From assembly GCA_003988855.1 (NCBI GenBank), contig QYAI01000113.1:38619-102618 (forward strand): DNA of 64,000 nucleotides, read 5' to 3'. The notes beneath the pieces were generated by a model that was not told the origin of the DNA, made no database searches, and was given only the letters and a program-made list of their open reading frames with translations. Both the position numbers and the translations under genes were made by a program. Below, one piece after another: positions 25,401 to 40,400 of the stretch (position 1 is the stretch's first letter; each line of letters starts with the position of its first letter). The DNA comes from Arachnopeziza araneosa. Taxonomy: Eukaryota; Ascomycota; Leotiomycetes; Helotiales; Arachnopezizaceae.

Positions 25401-28400
25401 ACTCTTTCGGTTTACCTTGAGATGGTGCAAAAATCCTCCACCAACACAATGCCGCACGAACACTTTGGTCTCCAAAATATCAGCAAAGTTAGCATTGATG
25501 CGCAAGCCGCTTGCGCGTTTCAAACGCTTTTGGTCATTCAACCTGATGACGAATCCGAATCGTCGTTCAATCCCCTAGGTTTAGATCGTATGGAAATCGA
25601 ATCAGGTGAAGACTTTGATACATATGGTATTACTATGGAGTGCAAACTAGCATCATCATCCGTCACCGTCCATGTCAGCTACGATGCTAGTTTACTGTCC
25701 GAACCAGAGCTTCAGCGAATGTTGGACCAATTCTCTCATGTTCTCTCCCAGTTTCAAAAACAAAGCGCCCATGCTCTTGTTCACAATATCGAGGTTGTCA
25801 GTCCCCAGGATATAGAGCAAGTCATGCTATGGAACAGCGCGGGGCCTACCACACATGATATCTGCCTACATGAATTCTTCGAACGCCAAGCTCAATCTCA
25901 ACCGGGAAAGCAAGCAATTTATGGCTGGGATGGTACTTATACTTATAAAACCTTGAACGAAATGGCTTCAAAACTTGCCCAAGAACTGTCTCGGTTGGGA
26001 GTTGGACCTGAGGTGCTCGTTCCACTATCATTCGAAAAATCAACATGGACTATTGTGGCCATCCTTGCCGTTCTCAAGGCTGGTGGAGCTTGGGTTCCAT
26101 TAGACGTCACTCATCCCAAAGAGCGACGGATCGAGATTCTTCGGCAGACAAAAGCCAAGATTGTCTTAACTTCGGAGCTCCACGCAGATCTTTGGACAGA
26201 TATCGAGGTTTATGCTCACGTGGTAAGCTCGACATCAATGAAAGAATTGCAACTTCCGTCCGGTACAACTAGCTGGAGTTGTCACGAAGTCACAACATCG
26301 AATACAGCGTATGTGATTTTTACTTCGGGTAGCACTGGACAACCAAAAGGAGTCGTCATGGAACATAGAGCTGCCAGTTCGAGTCTTTTCGGCCATGGTA
26401 AAGCCTTTAAATTCGATTGTGACTCTCGCACACTCCAGTTTGGATCATACACATTCGATGTGACTGTCACGGAGATATTTGCAACTCTATTCTTTGGCGG
26501 ATGCATTTGTGTCCCCAGTGACTCATCAAGAACTGGCGACATTACGAATTTTATGAGCGAGGCGGAAGTCAATTGGGCTCTATTTACACCCTCGTTTCTT
26601 CGCTTGATTCAACCTGAGGAGGTACCGCACCTGAAAATCCTCGCCGTAGGAGGTGAAGCTTGCACGCAAGACTGTGTGGACACTTGGGCATCAAATGTCT
26701 TTATGATAAATGCCTATGGACCAGCTGAATGTGCTGTTGTATCAAGTACACATGATATCACCGAGTTTTCTTATGATGCGAGCACAATCGGCCGTGCTGT
26801 ATCCTGTGTAACCTGGATCGCGGATATTCGCAACGACAGCATCTTGGCCCCAATCGGGGCCGTGGGAGAATTATTAATTGAAGGGCCAACATTGTTCCGC
26901 GAATATCTGGATGATAAATCAAAGACATTAGCAGCTGTCATAGAGAACCCCAAGTGGCTTCCACTTCATGGTGCTCGGTCAATTCCTCGCAGAGTCTATA
27001 AAACTGGTGACCTAGTGCGCTACAACCCGGATGGATCAATCAGATATATTGGCCGCAAAGACACCCAAGTTAAGATCAATGGTCAACGCCTTGAACTCGG
27101 CGAGATTGATCATCTGCTGGCCCAGAATACTCTCATCCAACATGCACTGGTTGTCCTCCCGAAGGCTGGGCTTTGCAAGAAGAGACTCGTAGCAGTGGTT
27201 TCCTTCTGGGATATCACTCAGAATAAAGATGATCGTCTGAACGATATTCAACTTGTCGAAACTTCGACAAAATCTAAAACTGCATCACTGGTATCAGAGA
27301 TCCGTCAATTTCTCGTGGACAGAGTTCCATCATACATGGTGCCAACAACTTGGGTGGTTGTCAAAGATATCCCGCTTACAAGCTCGAAAAAGATCAACAG
27401 ACCAGTTGCAACCGGATTTGTCGAAAATATGACCCAAGACACGTACAAATTAGCGCTTGATCTCACCACAGCAGATGAGCATGGAGTAGCTGCAACATTG
27501 ATGGAGCAAAGAATACAAGAAATCTGGTCACGTGTTCTCAACCTTCCGTTGGAGCAAGTCGGAAATAGCTATTCTTTCTTGACTCTTGGTGGTGACTCTA
27601 TATCTGCCATGCAGGTCATGGCCAAGGCTCGAAATAGTGGAATTCATTTGACAGTTCAAGACATACTTCAAGCCAAGAATCTGTCAGCACTAGCAACGCG
27701 CGCGAAATTTGTAGGGCAGCTTGCCACTACAACACAAGAAGGCTCTCATACACCATTTGAACTTTCCCCAATTCAACAAGTCTATTTCAGTCAACTATCC
27801 TTGCAAGGAGATAATCATTTTAATCAAAGCTTCCTGCTAGAGCTTACAGAGAAAATTGACAGTGCTAGGCTGAATGATGCCATCAAAGCTATCGTTAGCC
27901 GTCACGCCATGCTGCGTGCTCGGTTCCTGCAAGTTGATGGGCATTGGATGCAATCAATTCTTCAAGAGATTCCCGAGTCGTATCTCTACAGGCATCATGA
28001 ACTATCGGATCCTGCGGAAATGACTTCCGTCGCCGTAGCTACCCAAAAATCGTTGAACATACAATCTGGGCCCGTCTTCGCCGTCGATCATCTCGTCGTA
28101 GGAGAAAATCAATATATTTATCTGGTGGCACACCATTTAGTGGTTGACCTCGTTTCGTGGCGGGTTATCATCCAAGATCTAGAAGATCTTCTACGCAAGG
28201 AACAACTATCAAATTACAATACAACTTGTTTCCAGAATTGGTGTCGTCTACAAGCAGAATATGCGGCTGGAAGCATCGATCCTCAGAAAGCTTTGCCTTC
28301 AAATATTCCGGAGCCTAATCTAGGCTACTGGGGCATGAGAGGACGCGACAACTTCTATGGCGAGATAATTCAAAGTAGCTTTGAGCTGGACGTTAAAACT

Positions 28401-31400
28401 ACGTCACTGCTATTTGGCGACTGTTTGAAGGCGCTGAGGCTTGAACCAGTGGATATTTTACTTTCAGCCCTCATACATTCTTTCAAACGAACATTCCCTG
28501 ACCGACCTGTCCCAGCCTTTTTCAACGAAACCCACGGAAGAGAACCTTGGAGCTCTGACATAGATATCTCCCAGACCGTTGGATGGTTTACAACAATGTA
28601 TCCAATCTATGTTGAAGTTGCTGAAGACAACTTGCTGGAAACTGTTCGCCGCACAAAGGATACTCGTCGAAAGATTCCCATGAATGGATGGCAGTACTTT
28701 GCCTCACGGTTCTTGAATATCGAAGGCATGGAAATGTTCAAAAATCACTGCGATGTGGAAGTCACTTTTAACTATTCCGGAGTTTTCCAGCAAATTGAGC
28801 GGGAGGGTGCATTACTTCGCCAGGGAACTTGGAGTAGCCTTGAACCCTCCGATATCGGGCCAAGAGTTCAAAGATTCTCGATGATTGAAACTTTTGCTAC
28901 TGTCAAAGAAGGGCGAGCTGGATTTTCTTTCGTCTATAATCGGCACATGCGCCATGCCAAACAAATCCGCAATTGGCTTGATGAATTTGAAGCGACGCTT
29001 AAGGAGACTGTACTGTTGTTGACCGGTATAGAGGAACAGTACACCTTGAGTGACTTCCCATTGCTTGACCTGGAACCAGAAACTCTAAAGGATTTTGTAA
29101 GCAAGACGCTTCCTTCTCTTACTCCAATATCCAACATCGAAGACTCTTATCCCTGCTCTCCTATGCAGCAAGGTATACTTCTCAGCCAAGCAAAAACCCC
29201 AGGAAACTATGATATTCAATTTATGTGGGAAATCATCGAGCCTTCCGAAACTGGCATCATCGATATCCAGCGTCTTCACGAAGCCTGGATAAAAGTAATA
29301 AGTCGTCATCCAATACTTCGCACTGTTTTTGTTGAGGCGACAACTGGAAAGGGACTGTACAATCAAGTGGTCCTCCGAACTTACAAACCAATGATTCTCC
29401 ATCTGTTAGCGGAAGATCCTGCTACTTTGAAGGCAATGTTAGCGGCTCAAGGCCCACTCGTGAATCAAGCATCCACGCCACGGCATAGACTCACAACATG
29501 CACTACACCCAACGGACGTGTCTTCTGTCAGTTGGATATAAGTCACGCTCTTTTTGATGGTGCATCAAATGCAGTGCTATTCCGAGATTTCATTATGGCC
29601 TACGGTGGCAAGCTTTCAGATGACCAAGGACCTCTGTACAGTGATTTCATCCGCCACATACAACAACAGCCGGTTGATAAAAGCGTTCAGCATTGGAAAC
29701 GATTTCTTACGGGCCTGGAGCCGTGTTACTTCCCGTCCTTGTTTGAAGGCTCACAGCCAAGACGAGTACTCAAATCCATACTCGTGGATTTTGATGTCTT
29801 GCATGAAGCCATTTTTGATTTCTGTGCGAAGAGAAATCTTACGCTTTCGAACTTCTTTCAAACAGTGTGGGCCATTATTCTTCGGTCATATATTGGGACT
29901 AATGATGTATGCTTCGGATATCTTGCATCTGGACGCGATGCGCCTATTGACGGAATCGAAGATGCTATTGGGGCATTTATCAACATGCTTGTCTGCAGAG
30001 TACACTTCGAAGAAGAAGATACCCTCCTGAGTGTCCTTATAGATACGCAAGACAACTTCATACGGAACTTAGAGCACCAATATTGCTCATTGGGTGAGAT
30101 TCAACATGCGTTAGGTATGGCAGGACAGCCACTTTTCAATACTGGCATGTCCTTTCAAAGATACTCCTCAACGACAAGTGAAGCGAAATCGTCGATGACC
30201 TTCGAGGCGATTGAAGGTCATGATCCGACTGAATATGACATCACCGTCAATGTAGCAGCAGGAGATGGGTTTGTGGGCGTATCCCTCTCCTACTGGACGT
30301 CCAGTGTTTCCGAATCTCAAATGCTCAACATATCGGCTGCCTTCAGTAAAGCTGTCTCGGAAATATTGGCTAATCCCGATGACAACATCAAAAATCTCAA
30401 TATTTATCATCCAAGTAGTGAATTTCAAGTCTCAAAATGGAATGCGACAATTCCAACGCCAACAAAATCCTGTGTTCACGAACTTTTCGCCAAGTATGTC
30501 AAATCGAATCCACATGCTCCAGCCATATCATCTTGGGACGGTGCCTTGTCCTACAAACAGCTTGAAGATCTTTCCAACCTTCTTGCAGACAACCTTCTTG
30601 ATTTAGGCGTTGGGCCTGAGGTTATCGTGTTAACTTGCTTCGAAAAATCCCTTTGGGCTGTGGTTGCGATTCTTGCAGTTATGAAAGCAGGCGCGGCATT
30701 CGCGCCTCTGGATCCCACTCATCCAAAAAGCCGCCATCAAGAAATAATATCTCAGATTGATGCCAAATTCATACTTTCATCCAGATTGCATTCTAGTCTA
30801 TTTGCCACAAACGAGCGCCTCATTTCTCTTACAGTTGACAAACCAAGCTTAGAGAGTATGAACTTTCAGCAGGGTTCCAAAAAGTTGAAGCCATCTTCGA
30901 GAACAATCACACCACCACCGTACGGCAGCAGACTTGATGATGCTGCTTATATTATCTTCACTTCTGGCAGTACAGGTGAACCGAAAGGAGTTGTGGTTGA
31001 AAACCAGTCCTTAAGCACGAGTGTCGTTGCTCAAGGAAAAGCTATGAGTTTTGGATCTGATTCTAGAGTCCTTCAATTTGCATCGTACACCTTCGACGCC
31101 TCATTGACAGAGATGTTCTCAACACTCGTGTATGGGGGTTGTATCTGCATCCCTGCTGATTCAACTAGAATGGGAGGAGAAATTGTAAATTTCATCAACG
31201 AGCAAAAAGTCAATTGGGCTTTCTTTACTCCCTCGTTCCTCAAGCTCATTAGACCGGAAGAAGTTCCCGGTCTTCGTACTCTTATCATCGCTGGAGAGGC
31301 TGCTACTCGGGACGCTGTGGATGTTTGGAAGAACGACGTTGAGCTAGTCCAGGCATATGGACCTACAGAGACAACAATTGTGTGTATGGTCTCTCCAGTG

Positions 31401-34400
31401 CCATCAATTGGAGCAGCGAATCCAGCTACAATCGGAAAGGCAATTGGCTCTACGGCTTGGATTGTCGATCTTCATAATCATCACAATCTCGCGCCAATTG
31501 GAGCTGTTGGCGAGCTTATGATGGAAGGCCCTCAATTGGCACGATGTTATTGGAAGGACGAGAAGAAGACATCTGCAGTATTTGTCAAGGATCCCGCCTG
31601 GGCAGTCAGCAAAAACAGTAGTCCGGGGCTCAACAGATGTCGAAGATTCTATAAAACGGGTGACTTGGTTCGATATAACACGGATGGCTCCATCAACTTC
31701 ATTGGAAGAAAGGATACTCAAGTAAAGATTCGCGGGCAGCGGATTGAGCTAGGAGAGGTAGAGCATCACGTGAAATCTCTTTGGACCACAGGTCACGTGG
31801 TCGCCGATGTGATCACTGTTCCAGGAAGGCAAAACGGCAAGGCGCTAGCGGTATTTCTCTCCTCAGAAAAATTGGAAGAAGATCAGGATTTCTCAGACGA
31901 CATTATCTTTAGTGTCACGGATGACCTTCTCCTAGAAGTCACAGAGAGCCTGAAAACATCATGGTTGAAGCTTGAAGCAGCTTTGAATAAGCTGCTACCA
32001 TCATACATGGTGCCAACAATGTACGTACCACTGAAGTATATTCCAACAACTACTTCAGGTAAGACGGATCGCGCTCGACTTCGCAAATTAGAGATGTCTG
32101 ATGACCAGGTTTCGGCCTTCTCTCTGACCGACAACATCAAACGACTGCCTTCCACGAAAATGGAAATCACACTTCATGGTCTGTGGGCGGACTCTTTGGG
32201 ATTATTGAAAGATTCTTTTGGCGTGGATGACAGCTTTTTCCGTCTTGGAGGGGACTCTATCTCAGCTATCAAGCTTGTGGGTGCTGCTAGACAGCTTGGC
32301 ATAGGCCTTGAAGTCGTCGATATCTTCAGAACTCCCACTCTTTGTGGAATGGCAACTTTTGCAGAGCAAAAGTCGATAGTTGAGATCGATTCCCTGGTTC
32401 CTTTCGCTATGGTTGATAGCCAAGTTGATGCTATACAAGAGGCCACTGCCCAATGCCATGTGAAGACCGAGCAGATTCAAGATATATATCCTTGCACACC
32501 ACTCCAAGAAGGCCTTATGACATTATCGTTGGTAAAAGCTGGCGCTTACGTCGCTCAACATGTTTTCAAGCTTCCAGGGTCGCTTGACGTAGATCGTTTT
32601 ATGATGGCCTGGAAGGAAGTTTTCAACTCGACGGCCATTCTTCGAACAAGGGTGATAAATTCTTGTTCCAGGTCACTTCAGGTAGTTTTAGAGGACGAAA
32701 TCAATTGGAGGTATCATAATGATCTTCCGCAGTATCTTCGGGAAGACAAAAATACTCCTATGAAGTATGGAGAGCAACTCTGCCGCTTGGCGATTGTCAA
32801 AAGCTCCAACCCTGGCGGATTCGATTGTTATTTTGTTCTTTCAATCCATCATACGATTTATGACGGCTGGTCTCTTCCTCTTGTTTTCAGATCAGTTGAA
32901 GCAGCGTACAAAGGACAGTCACTTCCAACTTCAGCATCCTTCTCTACCTTCTGTCAGTATCTCACAAAATCTGACCTCGCCACTTCGGAGCATTTCTGGA
33001 AGTCCACACTGGATAGTGTATCTTGCCCACATTTCCCCCAGGTACCATCATCAACGTATAGGTCTCGTGCCGATGCAAAACTAGAGCATCAGATCAAGCT
33101 TTCGCAAGATTCGATCCTGTCCTCAAGCATTCGACTTTCCACTTTGATCCGAGCGGCATGGTCTCTCGTCATCTCTAAATATACCGGCTCTAGTGAAGCA
33201 TTATTTGGCGTTACTCTTGCCGGAAGAAATGCACCAATCCCAGGTATAATGGATATTGTGGGGCCAACAATCACCACAGTTCCCGTGAGAGTAAATTTGA
33301 AGCCGAGATCTCAGATTGTGGATTATCTTCACTCAATTCAAAACCACGCTACGGATATGATTCCCTATGAGCACTTTGGCCTTCAAAATATTAAGAAGCT
33401 GAGCTCTGATGCTCAAACTGCTTGCGACTTTCAGACACTTTTAGTCATCCAGCCAGAATATGAAATAGAATCTCAATTCTTGGATCTGGAATATGTTAAC
33501 ACAGCCGTTGGAGATTTCGAAACTTTTCCATTGACAATCGAATTCCGCTCAAATAGCCATGGTATCGTAGTCGAAGCTCGATTTGACCCCAACATCATTA
33601 GACAAGTGGAGATGAAGCGACTTTTACAGCAATTCGACCATGTTCTGAAACAGCTTTCTGATTTGAAGAATAGCAACAACTTCATTGAGAGTATCCAGAC
33701 AATTAGCCCAGAAGACCAGTTCGAGCTTACTAAATGGAACAAGGATTTGCCGAAGACAATTGATGATTGTCTCCATAATGTCTTCAAGAAAAACGCAAAA
33801 GCCAATCCAAATGCTCCAGCCGTGTGCTCTTGGGACGAAAATCTCACTTATGGTGAACTAGATGATCTATCTTCGAGCTTAGCTGTATATCTAGTTTCTG
33901 TTGGTGTAGGTCCAGAAGTTTTGGTCCCCATATGTTTTGAAAAGTCGGCTTGGACTGTTGTAGCGATTATGGGTATACTCAAAGCTGGCGGCGCATTTGT
34001 GCCATTGGATCCGGCGCATCCTGCCGCTCGCCGCGAGGAGATTGTCAATCAAGCCAAGGCGAAGCTAATCTTAACTTCAGCAGAGGTACGTTTTGCTTCT
34101 GTTCTTTTGGGAGTAAACTAACTTTATGTAGCAATCATCATTCTGGGCCAATAAATCTGGACTGAGCAATATCATCGTCAGCCGAACAACCATTACTGCA
34201 TTAGCAAGTCCCAGCTTTGATGTTCGCCAAACCTCCAAGTCATCAAATCTAGCTTATATTATTTTCACATCCGGCAGTACTGGAAAACCCAAAGGCGTTA
34301 TGATCGAGCATGGCGGTCTACTCGCGAGTTTATTGAGCCATGGGAAAGTATACGGCCTGACAAAGGGCTCGAGATTGCTTCAATTCGCCTCTTACACCTT

Positions 34401-37400
34401 CGACGCTTGCATTACCGAAATACTAGGAGCATTATTTTGTGGTGGGTGTATTTGTGTCCCTAAAGAATCCGCAAGGATGGGAAACATAGTGAAGGTAATG
34501 AACGAAATGCGTGTCACGTGGACATTCCTAACTCCCTCATTCGTCAAATTGATCCAGCCCCGTGACGTTCCGACTTTACAAACTCTCGTGGTTGGAGGCG
34601 AGCTGGTCACAAAGGAGTGTGTTGATACCTGGGCCGAGTCTCATGTCAGACTCATTATTGGATATGGGCCAACCGAATGCTGCATCTTTTGCCTATCTCA
34701 GGATGTTCCGACCAGAGCCAGCGACAATAAAACTATAGGCAAATCCATGGGATCCATTTCCTGGATTGTCGATCCTGCCAATCATGACTCATTGACGCCA
34801 ATAGGGGGTGTCGGAGAACTCTTGGTTCAAGGTCCTCTGCTATCCAGAGGCTATTTGAACGACCGTGAGAAGACCTCAGCAGCTTTCATCCATAGTCCAG
34901 CTTGGCTTACACCCGAGATGACTTCTCTCAAGCCGATATTATACAAAACTGGTGTAAGTTTTTTACTATGAGCTGAATTTTAACTGCTAACCTGTGTTGC
35001 AGGATCTTGTTCGGTACAACTCCGATGGGACAATAAACTTTGTCGGACGAAAGGACACCCAAGTCAAAGTTCGCGGTCAGAGAATCGAGCTGGAAGAAAT
35101 TGAATATCAGGTCACCAGTGGATTTGAAGGCACTGTTGGAATTGCCGAAGTCGTCAGGCCTGCCACTCGTCCAGACAGTCAAATTGTCGTCCTTTTCTTG
35201 TGCTTCAACGAATCTGACAATATGGAAGCACTGTCTACCGGCAACTATCTTTCACCCATGTCGGAGACAATGCAGTCCAAACTAAAAGAAATGGAAAACT
35301 TCCTTGTCAAGGTCCTTCCGGTCTATATGGTTCCCTCGATGTTTATTCCCCTAGACCGAATTCCCCGCACCATTGCTGGCAAAACAGACCGTCTCAGCTT
35401 ACGGAAATTGGCGATCGGATTCACTGAGGAACAATCACTGGATTATTCGCTTTCTAACCACGAAAAGCGAGCAGCAACAACTAGTATGGAGGTCAAGCTG
35501 TGTCAATTATGGGCAGAGCTGTTGGAGAAACGAGCCTCAACAATTGGTTGCGACGACAGTTTCTTCCGGCTTGGTGGTGATTCAATCATGGCCATTCGTC
35601 TTGTCGCTTTGGCAGAGGCTTGTAACATCTCTCTCAATGTGGCCAGCATTTTCCGTAATCAAACATTGAGTGAGATGGCTCGGTATGCTGAATCTAATTC
35701 GCATCAGACACCTACCACCAGCATAGCCATGGAGCCATTCGAACTCATAGAGTGTTCGAATGAGCTCTTGGAAAAGGTTTCACAACAATGCGACATAGCT
35801 GTTGATGACATTCAGGATATATATCCATCCACATCGCTGCAAGAAGGCTTGATTGCGCTGTCAATCAAATCACCTGGTGCTTATGTTATACAAAACGTAT
35901 TCACAATTCCCGACTCCCTGAACGTGGAAAAGCTGCGCCTTGCTTGGCGAACTGTCATCAACACACTTCCGATACTCAGGACAAGAATAGTCCATACTGA
36001 AGACTTGGGCGTCCTTCAAGTTGTAACCAAAGAATGCCCTCTCTGGGAAGAACTAAGCTGTATTGACATTCATTCTTATCTGAAGAAATTGAAAGAAGAA
36101 GGTATTCAATATGGTGGGCCGCTTACCCGTTTTGCAATTATCAACGAAGAGGTCCAAGGGCGTCGTTACTTTGTCTGGACTGTACATCATGCCATATACG
36201 ATGGATGGTGCCTGCCATTAATTCTTCAGGCCGTCGATAGAGCATTCCAGGGACTTCCCATACATACGCCATCTCCGTTCAGTCTTTTTATCAGGCATAT
36301 TGGGGAAGTGGACAAAGCAAGTTCTGAGGAGTTTTGGCGATCCACACTTGATGGAAATACGTCTCAAGCTTTCCCAGCATTGCCATCCAAATCTTACAGG
36401 CCAAGAGCAGACCGCCAAATCGGGCACACCATAAAATTGAGTGGCAACAAAAGATCTGATGGGATAACACAGTCTAATCTTCTAAGAGCTGCATGGGCTT
36501 TGGTTTTTGCAAAGTATACGGCCACCAGAGAATCAGTAATTGGAGTGACACTTACCGGTCGTACTGCGTCAGTGCCTGGGATTACAACAATGATTGGCCC
36601 GACCATCACTACAGTGCCACTCCGTATCCAATGGAATCAATCAACAACGGTCTCAGCTCTTCTCGCCGGTGTTCAGAAACACAGCACGGATATGATGCCT
36701 CACGAACAACTAGGACTCCAGAATATCAAGCGGTTGAGCAAGGGAGCAGCGTCAGCATGTGACTTTCAGACGCTGTTGGTAATTCAGCCATCACAGACAG
36801 ATATAAGTGGCACGAATATTCTTGGACTTCAGAGAATTGAGATACAGGCTGATGAGTTAGATACTTACGGCATGACCGTAGAATGTGCCCTCACTTCAGA
36901 AGGCGTCGAAATTCACGCACAATACGACTCGCGGCTGGTTACCGAAAGCCAGATGGAACGGATTTTGTACCAGGTACAGCATGTTTTAAGTCAACTAGAA
37001 AGTGCTCAAAAGCACGATGAACAGCTTGTCGATACCATCGAGGTCGTCAGCCCACAGGATCTTGACCAGATACTCACTTGGAACCATGTATCTTCCATTG
37101 GACTGAAGCAACGGTGCGTGCATAATATGTTCGAGGACCAAGTCTTGATACAACCTCATGCCCCTGCAATTCGAGGTTGGGACGAGGACTTTACATATAA
37201 AGAACTAGATCGCTTAGCTACACAGCTTTCTCACCACTTAGTCGATTTAGGAGTGGGACCTGAGGTTATGGTTCCATTTTGTTTTGAAAAATCCGCATGG
37301 GCCGCTGTTTCTATGATGGCAATCCTTAAAGCCGGCGGCGCTTGTGTTGCATTGGACCCTTCACATCCGGTTGATAGATTGGAGGGTATTGTGCGAGATG

Positions 37401-40400
37401 TGGATGCAATTATTATCGTGGCTTCAGTTCAAAACACCAATCTAGTTCGTGGTATGGCCAATAAAACCATTACAGTCGACCGATCCCTCTTCGTAGAACT
37501 ACCTATCATTCAAATCCCAGCTTGCGCAGCGGTCAAGCCAACGAATCCGGCATTTATAGTCTTTACGTCCGGAAGTACTGGGAAGCCTAAGGGTATTGTG
37601 CTTGAGCACAAATCCATTGCAACAAGTCTGAACGCACACGGAACGGCTTTGAATATAGGGCCTCGATCCAGGGTATTGCAATTTGCAGCCTATACCTTCG
37701 ATATCAGCGTTCAAGATGTATTTACAACGCTTGCTCGAGGAGGTTGTGTTTGCATAATCTCGGATCATGATAGATTAAACAACCTTGCTGGTTCAATAAA
37801 CGACTTTGGAGCCAACTGGGCATGCATCACACCGACCGTGGCAAACATTATCACTCCTTCTGAGGTTCCAGGTTTAAAAACCCTTACACTAGCAGGCGAG
37901 GCTGTTCAAAAGAAGAATGTTGAGATATGGGAGGGTAGGGTGAACTTGAATAATTGCTACGGGCCTGCTGAGTGCTCAATTTACTGTTCTTGGAATGGAA
38001 CTGTGAATAGTAAAACTGCAGCCGCCAATATCGGACGACCGTTGGCAAGTCAGCTATGGCTTGTAGACCCGGCCAACCATGACCAGCTTATGCCTGTGGG
38101 TTGCATTGGAGAGCTTTGTGTATCTGGTCCATTGCTTGCTCGATGCTACTTGAACGATCGAGAAAAGACAATGGCAAGCTTTATCCAAAGCACAAAGTGG
38201 TCAAGAATACTGCTTGAGGAAGCCTTCCGGATGTATAAGACAGGAGATGTAAGTTTTGATTTTTGACGGTGGCCACTTGATGCTAACGATAATAGTTGGT
38301 CCGATATAATCCAGATGGCAGCTTAGATTATCTAGGTCGTAAAGATAATCAGGTAAAAGTCCGTGGACAGAGAGTCGAACTTGGAGAAATTGAGCACATT
38401 CTTCTCAGTGATGATCGGGTTGGGCAAGCATTAGTTATTCTTCCAAAGTCTGGTTTCTGCAAAGAACGACTGGTCGCCATGATGTCTCTCAATGGGCCAG
38501 ATCCAGATACCCCGACATTAACAGCGGCAGATGTACGAATTGCATCCGATATCGACCAATTCTCAAACCGTCTACTTGTCACTTCACTACGCGAAAAATT
38601 GCAAGATCAACTGACGCCATATATGGTTCCTGAGACGTGGGTCATGGTCTTAGATGTCCCAAAAACATCATCACGCAAGATAAATCGATCTGCAGCTACT
38701 AAGTTTGTGGAAGATATGAGCGCTGAAGGTTATAAGCAAGTTCTTGCTCTCACAACCTCGGACTCTACAGGGAACAATACTCATGTCGCCACCACACCAC
38801 TGGAGAGACAACTCCAGCAAATTTTGAGTCGAGTTTTGAGTCTCCCCTTGGATCACATCGGCATGAACCGCAGTTTCTTGGGCATTGGTGGAGATTCCAT
38901 ATCTGCGATGCAAGTCATGGCGCTTTGCCGTGCTGAAGGCATTGCCTTGGATGTTCAACAGCTCCTTCGCGCAGAAAGTATTTTCCAGTTGGCAACTGCC
39001 GTCAACACAATCTCTTCACCGACTGGAATGTCTCAAAGAGACCCAGGCACCCAAACGATTGATCTAGACCGGTTTCCACTGTTACAAATTACACCATCAC
39101 AGACTATACAATTCATGACCGAAGTTTTACCATCGCTTGCGGGAAATGTGCCGTATGATGTTGAAGACATATATCCATGCTCTCCAATGCAACACGATAT
39201 GATTGTCAGTGAGAGGAAAGGTTTGGGATTCTACAACGCGCAATTTATATGCGAAATTTCTGGAAATCTCAATGTGGCGACACTCCAAAGTGCATGGCAG
39301 GAGACGGTCAACCGTCATTCAATTTTGAGGACAGTATTCATTGAAGGGCTCTCTTCTAAAGGCGTGTTCGACCAACTTGTTCTTCAGCATGCAGAAAGTA
39401 AGGTTGACATCATTTTCGCTGATGACGAGGACGCAATTGACACACTCCGCGACCTCCCTCAAGTCCATCCAACTGGGCTAGAGCTATCACATAAGTTGAC
39501 AATCTGCTTAACATCGACATCGAGGACAATACTATCAATGCAGATCAACCACACGATTATGGATGGATTAACTGTCTCCGCGCTTATCCAAGACATGGTG
39601 CTCGCCTGCGACGCAAAGCTTCCGGAAGGAAAAGCACATCCGTACAGTTCCTTGATCTCACATATCCAGGGCAAACCCGCTGAATTATCTCTCCAATACT
39701 GGAAAAAATATCTGTCCTCAAGCAGAGCATGCAGTTTCCCAATCACTCGTCGCAAATCTGCCTCTCCTGGCGAGCACCAAACCATCACCTTGCGCGTCAG
39801 CCATGCTACCCAGCTCCAAAAATTAGCCGACCGATCCTCCGTTACTCTCGCCAACATCTTCCGCGCAGCATGGGCTCTTCTCTTACGCACCTACACAGGC
39901 AACGACGAGGTCATATTTGGGTATGTAGTTTCCGGCCGTGATGTTCCCATTGAAAATGCACAAGCCATCTCAGGACCCTTCATCAATATGCTCCCATGTC
40001 GCGGCAACCTTAGCGAATCAACTCCCATCGAAACCGTGCTCCGTTCTCTGCATCATAATTTCCTCGATGCGATGGATCATCAACATGTTTCTCCCATGAT
40101 GATCGATAATGAACTAGGGACGAGGATGTTCGACACGCTGGTGAATTTCAGAAAACATGATGTTTTCAGAGGCGGAATTGGCGGTGAGGGAATCACTGGT
40201 CATGAAGTCGGATTCGAAATGCTTTATTCAAAGGATCCTATGGATGTGAGTTTTACCCCTTGCCTAATCATACAGTATAAGACTAATTCTTCTAGTACAA
40301 CCTCGTCGTAGCTATTGATGACAGAGATGGAGAGACCACGCTATCTCTCAGCTACTGGGATGGCATCATAAGTGCTTCTGACGCGGTTCAGGTTGCTGTT

